11,118 nt of DNA. Origin: Phoronis ovalis. Its lineage: Eukaryota; Phoronida; Phoronidae. The DNA lies in assembly GCA_028565635.1 (NCBI GenBank), contig JAOXYB010056212.1, positions 1-11,118 on the forward strand, in the 5' to 3' direction. Positions 1 through 6,800 of the stretch are shown here, piece after piece. Numbering within the stretch: position 1 is the first letter of the stretch; each line of letters begins with the position of its first letter. Position numbers and translations under genes: made by a program. The notes beneath the pieces were generated by a model. It saw nothing but the letters and a program-made list of their open reading frames with translations. It had not been told where the DNA came from and did no database searches.

Positions 1-262
1 CCCTGTAAAAAATACGAAGATGATCTGACGAAAGCTGAAGCCGTTAGAGCAACACAAAGAAAAGGTTACATACGCCGCTGCCGCATGCAGTACGACTATA
101 TGCCCGTTCACTATTACATAGTGATGGGCATAAAAACCAGCAAAGGAAGCCAAGTATAGACAAGAATGGCGTAACAGTATTGAGGCCTTATGTCCCTCCT
201 TGGATAAAGAGCATTGAGCGAGTGATCTAAACTTATACAAGAGGCAGTTGGAAATTATATGA
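1..262 (+). pseudogene. Frameshifted coding-like relic of unknown family
   Basis: Frame 1 is open from the window edge to a TAG at 157-159 and reads KKYEDDLTKAEAVRATQRKG then YIRRCRMQYDYMPVHYY. In the +1 frame, from 134, it continues KPAKEAKYRQEWRNSIEALC to a TGA at 215-217. Past that stop the same frame gives ASDLNLYKRQLEII before a TGA at 260-262. Counted over bases 1-180 the G+C content is about 43%, against about 32% at 541-600. The lysine- and arginine-rich, coding-like composition with one frameshift and one in-frame stop fits a decayed coding fragment running antisense to the host gene. I do not recognise the family. It could also be the end of a real neighbouring exon cut by the window. 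Confidence 0.35.
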
Positions 263-720
263 AATACAGTTGCCTATAAAAAACTATCATTTTAGTGGTG
301 AAAAATATCATCAATGTGACTCGCAGTACAACAGGAAGAAGAGACACAAAAGAGTGAAAATATTAAAGACTTGTTAATTCAATGACAGTTTATACTCCAT
401 TATACCGTGAACGTAACTGTCGGTCAAATTCAAGCACGTAAAGTAGGGATAATTTTCTAAAATCTAATTGCAAAAATAGCCAATACATTTGCAATGAAGT
501 ACAGACAAATACAACAAACAATAAAGTACAACAAACTGTATAAACTACATCCCACTATACACAACTAAATTTTACATTGCAGGTGCTATATAACATTTCC
601 ATTCAATGTGAATTTACCAATAGAAAATAAACAGTAATAATGAAAAATTTTCCATATTAACAAATGGATAATTATTCAGTTCCACCTGGGACTAATATAA
701 CTAAGAAAGTAATGCCTTAC
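1..720 (-). other. DENND5: Intron downstream of the PLAT exon, truncated by the window edge
   Basis: This stretch follows the donor at 720-719 (minus strand). No further DENND5 exon was found in it. The first 262 bases hold a plus-strand coding-like relic, described separately. The remainder is A-rich and otherwise featureless, apart from an AACGTAACTGTC string near 409 that also occurs near 3295. Bases 10-4 read TTTTACAG-like on the minus strand, an acceptor-like end, but only three bases follow it. Confidence 0.6.
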
Positions 721-839
721 TTGTATGTATGTCCTGTTATCTCATTTCGAACCAATACATGTTCTACCATCCATTTTGGAGACAAACCAGCATTATCATG
801 TCCAATACGAACTGTTGTTAACATGCCCAGATTCTTACA
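721..839 (-). CDS. DENND5: DENND5 exon, middle of PLAT domain
   Basis: A 119-base exon of 39 codons plus two bases (AA), starting [20 protein letters not shown] and continuing [19 protein letters not shown]. Ile-Gly-His-Asp-Asn-x-Gly-Leu and the Lys-Trp-hydrophobic pair followed by Val-Glu are PLAT features. The acceptor is ATGCGTTTTAG and the donor TACAA|GTAAGG. The two trailing bases most likely complete a Lys codon with the next exon. That exon should carry the Pro-Cys-Gly-Arg-Trp motif, which I could not find in bases 1-720, so it lies outside the window. Confidence 0.95.
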
Positions 840-3800
840 CTAAAACGCATAATTATAATTACAATTTGGGTAACTAAGGGTTACGGGAAAATCTTTTTTA
901 TTATGGGAACTGCTTTCTATTTAATATTGTGTGCAACGATTTTGAAACATTATACTGCTGTTGTTCATGTTTAGGAGCAATGGAGTGCCTGCTCATATCT
1001 GCTGTCCATTATTATCAAATGTGAGAATGTTAAACCTCCAACTTTAATTCAAAGTATAGACTACAACATTCAGTTATAATGTGCATGTTTCTAGGACCAA
1101 ATGTAATCATATCTGTAAGCAGTAGCAAAGTTATCTCAGCCTGCAGTGACAAAGCTTATATTTTCTCACCTCAACTGTTATTTCCGGTATAGTCTTTGGT
1201 ATCATATTATAACGTGACTCGCCCATTTGTCCTGCAATGATTACCCATGGATTTGCCGTGGTGCTGCATAATGAACCACCGATTCGTTTAGCAGGGAAAA
1301 CTAGTACTTTGTATGGAATAACTATAACAAAACATGGAATACATTTTTCGAATACTGTATAATATGAACATTTTTACATTTTTTTTATTAAACATATATA
1401 TGCAAATGAAAAACTCACATTTGGATTGGAGTATATATAGGATGTAACTTACAGTACTTCAGGAATTTTATTAAATCACCTAGATTTGCAATATTACAAT
1501 ATACCATGAAGAGGCATTACCAAATAGGAATAAAGCTAATACTCATATAGTATGAAGTTATACATACTCGTTTGTGTAAATGTGTTTGTAAAACATTTAT
1601 AATCGACAGCGTTTAGTGACAACATATGATACAAGAATTGTTCTTTCTCATCTTCACACCTCAAAAAGGCATATCTCTTGTATAGACTCCTGAAAAATAT
1701 TAAGAAAACTTTTAAACTCAAACTAACCATACACAAATCATAAGGATGTGATAATTTTTAAATACTGATCTTTGACATTTTTATTTACATCCACACAACA
1801 GCTGGGCATTTTGTTTCAGGCTATGCGACGTCGACATCATACATATCACTTTCTTTGTCTCACGATAATAGCTTCATTTTTTAAAAGATCAGCTTTATAT
1901 TCTCGGTAGAGGAGACAGTAAATACAGGTCGAAATGCAGGTCAGCTATAATTCTGTTCTTGATTACTTCTAATATGGTCGATTGGCAGCCATGTTTATTC
2001 CCAAGAGGCATGTCTTGTTGCTTGTTCGAGAATGACGAAGCTTTGACTGGACAATTCAAATATGGATTGAAGGCTGATGGGAGTATTAGGCTAGGTGACA
2101 TTTTAAAATGACCTCAAGAAGTAAGTCAAAAGATGTTCGAATCTTTGACATTAATTGTATCCAGTACTTTATATCATTCATTCTACAATAACGGGGACCG
2201 TTACTCAATGTTCTCGTCAGTGTCACATTAAAAATAAAAATACCGCTTCAAATGTGATAATGCATGTACTAATTAATGGAAAGCCAAATGTGCATATTTT
2301 ATGAAAATTACCTTTTTACTTTATACTGTTTATGGTTCTATGATATTAAATTTATTTTGTTCTCATGAAATAGATGTTTTCGTGTGTTTTCTGATGTCGG
2401 CAGTCGTATGTTGTTTTTGAAAGCTAAGTGTAAAAGTTACTTAAAAATCCTTCTGTCTGTTTTTCTGCTTTCGAAAGTATCATTCATTAAGTTCCACTTG
2501 GAAATACAAAATATTTCCTAAATTTACTCTATATTTTTACACACGAGGTATAATATACGGTCGTCGCAAAATTTCAAACAGATACGTGACTACTTTTCTT
2601 TAGACCAATTGCAAATTTAATTTAGTAGCTATACTCAAAAGGTGGAACAAAATTGAAGCTTTTTACTCATTAAAACTGTATCTTAAATATGTTAATTGTC
2701 TTGTACAGCTTGTGTCGTTCATTAATCAATATAAATATTTTACCTCTAGATATTACGGAAGATTGTGACCAGATACTTTACTGCATTTTCAGCCCAATAC
2801 ACTGCAATAGTAAATGCCGTATCTACTCTGTCTATTTTCTTATGAACCACATCCAATCAGTTAACATTTAAGCATGTGAACACTTACGTTATTGATAAAC
2901 TGCACATGTGATCCCGTTTTTAATTTTCATTACGCAGCATTACGCTATCAACAGATACTTGACCATTAAACGTCTCGGTGCTAAATTTGCGCGTGCATGC
3001 AAATTTTTGAACGCACTTGGTGAGAAATAGTAGAGCATGGCGGGAAATCATTTTTTTCTCTTGCATCACACCATTGAAACATCGAGAACCTTCTTTTCAC
3101 ACAAAGTTTTAAGTGCAAAAAAATTGCATTTCACAGATATAAAAGGGTAAGTAGCATTACAAGTAACGATACCAACCATTTTTTATCCACTTATTTTCAG
3201 TGATATATACGCGTTAAATGATGCACACACACTTTTTAAAATCGCATGCTTGTTTGATATAGACATATGATAACGTAACCTGTTTCGTTTTGGTAACGTA
3301 ACTGTCATTCCATGGATATTGATTAAGTCGCATTCGTATGTACTCTAAGCATTAATTGTAATTGTGTTTCAATATCGCAACACATTCTACACATGGCTGA
3401 AACAATATATTACGAAAGTCATTAAACAAATAATGATTTTGACTGATCACGAACCTGTGTAAATGAAGTGAAAAAATAAACAAAAATGAAAAGGTTTTAG
3501 CAATATACAGAATTTTTTCTTGAATCAAATTTTTAATTTAAAATGTGTAGAATTAACATGTAATGAACAATGCATTAAAACTACATCGAAGTTGGTGGAA
3601 AGTTTAGAATTCGATCATGTTTTAAAAAAAAATGTTTGCATTTGCATATATGGTAACGTATCTGTGCCAAATGTTCTCATCATTAACTGTTTGAATAATA
3701 CCATTCAAATACATAAATATGCTTACACTTGTACGGTTGAGTGTTAAATATAAAATCATTGACAACAAGGTTTACATTTTATTGTTTTATAAATATCGCT

Positions 3801-6800
3801 TGCATGATTTTTTTGCGTTTATTTGATTTTCAGCAGAATGGTTAGATCCAGAAGTGAAATTCAAAAAGCATACAGAGAAAGAAAAAGAATGACCATGAAT
3901 ATATGAAGAGGGAATCAGGTTTCTGAATCTGAACCAGTTGGACGGTCTCAGAGATGTTACAAGTTGTCTGACGAAGATCTTGATATTTTCATGGACGAAA
4001 AACAACAGATTTCATGATTTAATCTGTTTAACGTAGATTGCAACAGATACGTTGTACTGACCACATTGATGAAAACAGTACCATAGATGGTTAAGCATTT
4101 ACAAAGTTGACATTAACTAGTTAGTTGTTAACAGTGATAGTTAAAAGTTGAATTTTTAAAGACAGTTGTTGACAGTACGGATTGTTGTTTATCGTTCTTT
4201 TAAAAAAAGTTGACAGATACGTTACCACAGCCCAGTTTATAACTGGCAAAGGTAAAACTGATATATTCAGTTGCACTGTACATGTTATTGAATACCTTTT
4301 TCAGTATCGCAGTTTGCGATTTTTAATATTAAACAGTCACCTTGTTTATTCAAACAGTCACCTTGAGTTGAGTTATAAATATACTCTGTCTATAACAGAT
4401 ACGTTACTACCTGCTTTTACAAATGTAAAGTTGTGTTCACATCCACTTAATTTTTTTTGACTATTATGTCATGTTCAATCATATTCAGGATGTCCAATGG
4501 GGGGTTCCTATGGGTATTGCAGTATTCCAATTCACTTTTATTAAATTAAATAATAAACATCCGCTTAGTATTTTCTATAAATGTAGAATTGAATGTGAAT
4601 CAAATTTTGGATAACTTAATTTAAACAACTTTATTTCTTGTTGATAGATGTCTTATTTGGTATTTTAAATGAAGGAACTCTTTAATATCAAGAGAAATTA
4701 CTTTATTGCAAAATGATTATGTTATTATACAAAATAACATTATATATTCTTGGAAAATGCACAAGTAACATATCTGTTTCTGTAAAAATCAACTTGCTAT
4801 AATCAGTGACGCATATCTCAAAAACCATAGTCACTGTAGGGAAGCAACTTTGGAATCGCACTGTAGGGAAGCAACTTTGGAATCGTGTCCTCCCATACTT
4901 GATCTTCAAAATCATAGTAATGAAACACCTCAATAGAGATTTTCATTTTTCACTTTTATTCTCATGAAAATGTGCTATGTTAATGTAGAATGAATGATAC
5001 AATGTATATGTCATACTTAACAGAAAAACTTCAGAAATAGTACTGCCCAGATACAAATCAGAACTACAAACCATGTTGTAATCCTAGGGATGTGATGGGC
5101 ATTAGACATGACAATGTCTTTGTTTATTTTAGCTTCGTATCAAATGGCAAATATATCTGATTATAAATCAAATTCGAACTCAGAACATGTGCTAGCTATA
5201 ACAGCCTGCTGTATGCACTCTTTTGTGTGCCTTGTACATTTTCTTGTAATGTACTGCAGTTATTGTATGTTATTATTTGCCATAAACCTGACTGTTTGAA
5301 CTATACAGACCTATATAGAGATCACTATATATAGCCTATGAGGCTTTGTCATTTGTTCCTTGAAATCTTCACATCATAAATGTTTTGTTTTACTGTTTGC
5401 ATACCTGGTGAGATCAGTATCTGCCAGTAGTTCCTTCAAATGTTTTGACAACAGCTTCTTTTCCAGTGCCAACCTTATCCAAGCACGAGCATAACCAGCA
5501 TCAGATTTGACATCAGCCATAGCTCGAACATTCCTGAAACAGAAATTACACAAGGTCTCAGCAACTATAGATACGTGTATCTTTGGTAGGTTAGCGTAAA
5601 AAGAGAGTTAATTAAATGAAAAAACATTAATTTCAGAAAAGTCATTAAGAAATAATTTTGTTTATGAACACCACTTATATATGATATAACTAGACATGTT
5701 CAAGTTGATTAATTATTGAACCTGATTAAATCTGCCAATCCAAATAAGGTCCCGACTTGCATATGAAACTCAGTATTATTACTTATAATTGTAAATCATG
5801 CTGCTAACCTCATATCTGTTATGAGAGAGACTGGCAGAGGAGATAATGTTGGTAGGTTGACAGTTGCACTGATTTTTCGCTTATGTTTTGTTTTCGCTGG
5901 ACTTCCACTTGGACTTCCTCCATCAACAGCCATGGTAAAATCTAGCAAAATGTGGGAAAACTATCTATAAACTATCATTCCTAGCAAGTCTTTAATTCAT
6001 TCACTATTTCATGTCTCTTGCTTGTGTTGTACTGCAAGTGAATTTGCCCTTCTGTTTAAAAAAATTCAAAGCATTATTACACCCCAAAAAAATGTTTTAC
6101 CGATTTGCCAACAATTATAAATCTTGAGAATTACTAATAGTAATAATTTAAGACACCATATAGCAGCAGGGACATATGTTGCAACAGTAATCACCAGTTA
6201 CCATTTCTCCTAGCCATAACTACATACAATATACACTACACAGAAAAAAATAAGAAAAACATGCACTTATATTAAAAGCATGCAGCGTGAAAAGAAAAGA
6301 TGAGAAGCAAACATACGCTGATATCTCCTATAGATATGCCAGGCTAGTACTGAGTGCCAGAGATATGAGAAGTATGAATATTAATCAAAGAGAAAGATAC
6401 ACATTTAGGTAGATAGCATTACTGATTAGACATATACATATTTAGCTCCATATGAAATACAAAATGTACTGCATCAAAAAGCAACCGAAAAAAGTTTCAT
6501 TTCCTCAGTCTAACATGATGCAACATTTATATTTGCTTATAGATATGTGTTGATCTAAAGAGCAAGAATTGTGTTACAAAAGAACCAGACTTCTGTTTCA
6601 TTTCATTGCCCAGTTGACCACAATGTTTCTGACTAGGCTGTGAAAAGTTTTAACAAAAGGGAAGCAAGCTAGGTTACATGTCTCACTTTCTACACCAAGA
6701 GCGATTAAATAAAGTTAAATGGGTTACTAGCATTAGTGTGTACAAACCTTCCAGAGACATTTCTAGTGGAGTGCCTACACACAAGATGAAAATTTCCAGT

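Larger units (their letters stand above)
3651..4409. repeat. Dispersed ACAGATACGTTAC motif, both orientations
   Basis: ACAGATACGTTACCA at 4213-4227 has an exact 15-base reverse complement at 3651-3665. Close variants lie at 4043 (ACAGATACGTTG), 4395-4409 (ACAGATACGTTACTA) and, outside this span, 2578-2590 (ACAGATACGTGAC). A related TGGTAACGTAACTGT is at 3291. This is too many copies for a motif of this length by chance in such AT-rich DNA. It may be the remains of a short repeat family. Confidence 0.45.
1690..5404 (-). other. DENND5: Largest DENND5 intron, 3715 bases, with relics and repeats
   Basis: It runs from donor GTATGC (5404-5399) to acceptor TTTTTCAG (ending 1690). No DENND5 exon was found in it and none is needed, since the flanking exons join as AG|G in phase and match the conserved protein without a gap. 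It holds a coding-like island (1872-2111), a hairpin (2983-3006), a decayed plus-strand reading frame (3838-4017), scattered ACAGATACGTTAC-type motifs and two tandem duplications (4331-4365, 4832-4885). The other open stretches, at 2689-2871, 3520-3747, 4182-4460 and 5108-5299, look like chance frames. Confidence 0.75.

Noticed and set aside
1-10. TTTTACAG acceptor-like end on the minus strand, possibly the next DENND5 exon
   Set aside because: Only three bases follow it and they do not fit the expected Lys-Phe-Pro-Cys continuation of PLAT.
3133-3145. TATAAAAG, TATA-box-like, on the plus strand
   Set aside because: Such strings are common in AT-rich introns, and no transcription unit follows it.
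3520-3747. Plus-strand open stretch of 75 codons
   Set aside because: AT-driven codon content, Cys/Asn-rich with no domain pattern, no flanking splice sites in phase with anything, and it lies in a large intron.
4182-4460. Plus-strand open stretch of 92 codons, the longest in the window
   Set aside because: It contains the AAACAGTCACCTTG direct repeat and two copies of the dispersed GATACGTTAC motif, which translate to unrelated pieces. No protein family pattern; most likely chance.
5108-5299. Plus-strand 63-codon stretch, hydrophobic and Cys-rich, could look like a membrane peptide
   Set aside because: Composition follows from T-rich intron sequence; no promoter, splice or homology support.
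5309-5335. CTATATAG-rich imperfect palindrome
   Set aside because: Simple AT-rich dyad with mismatches; expected by chance at this base composition.
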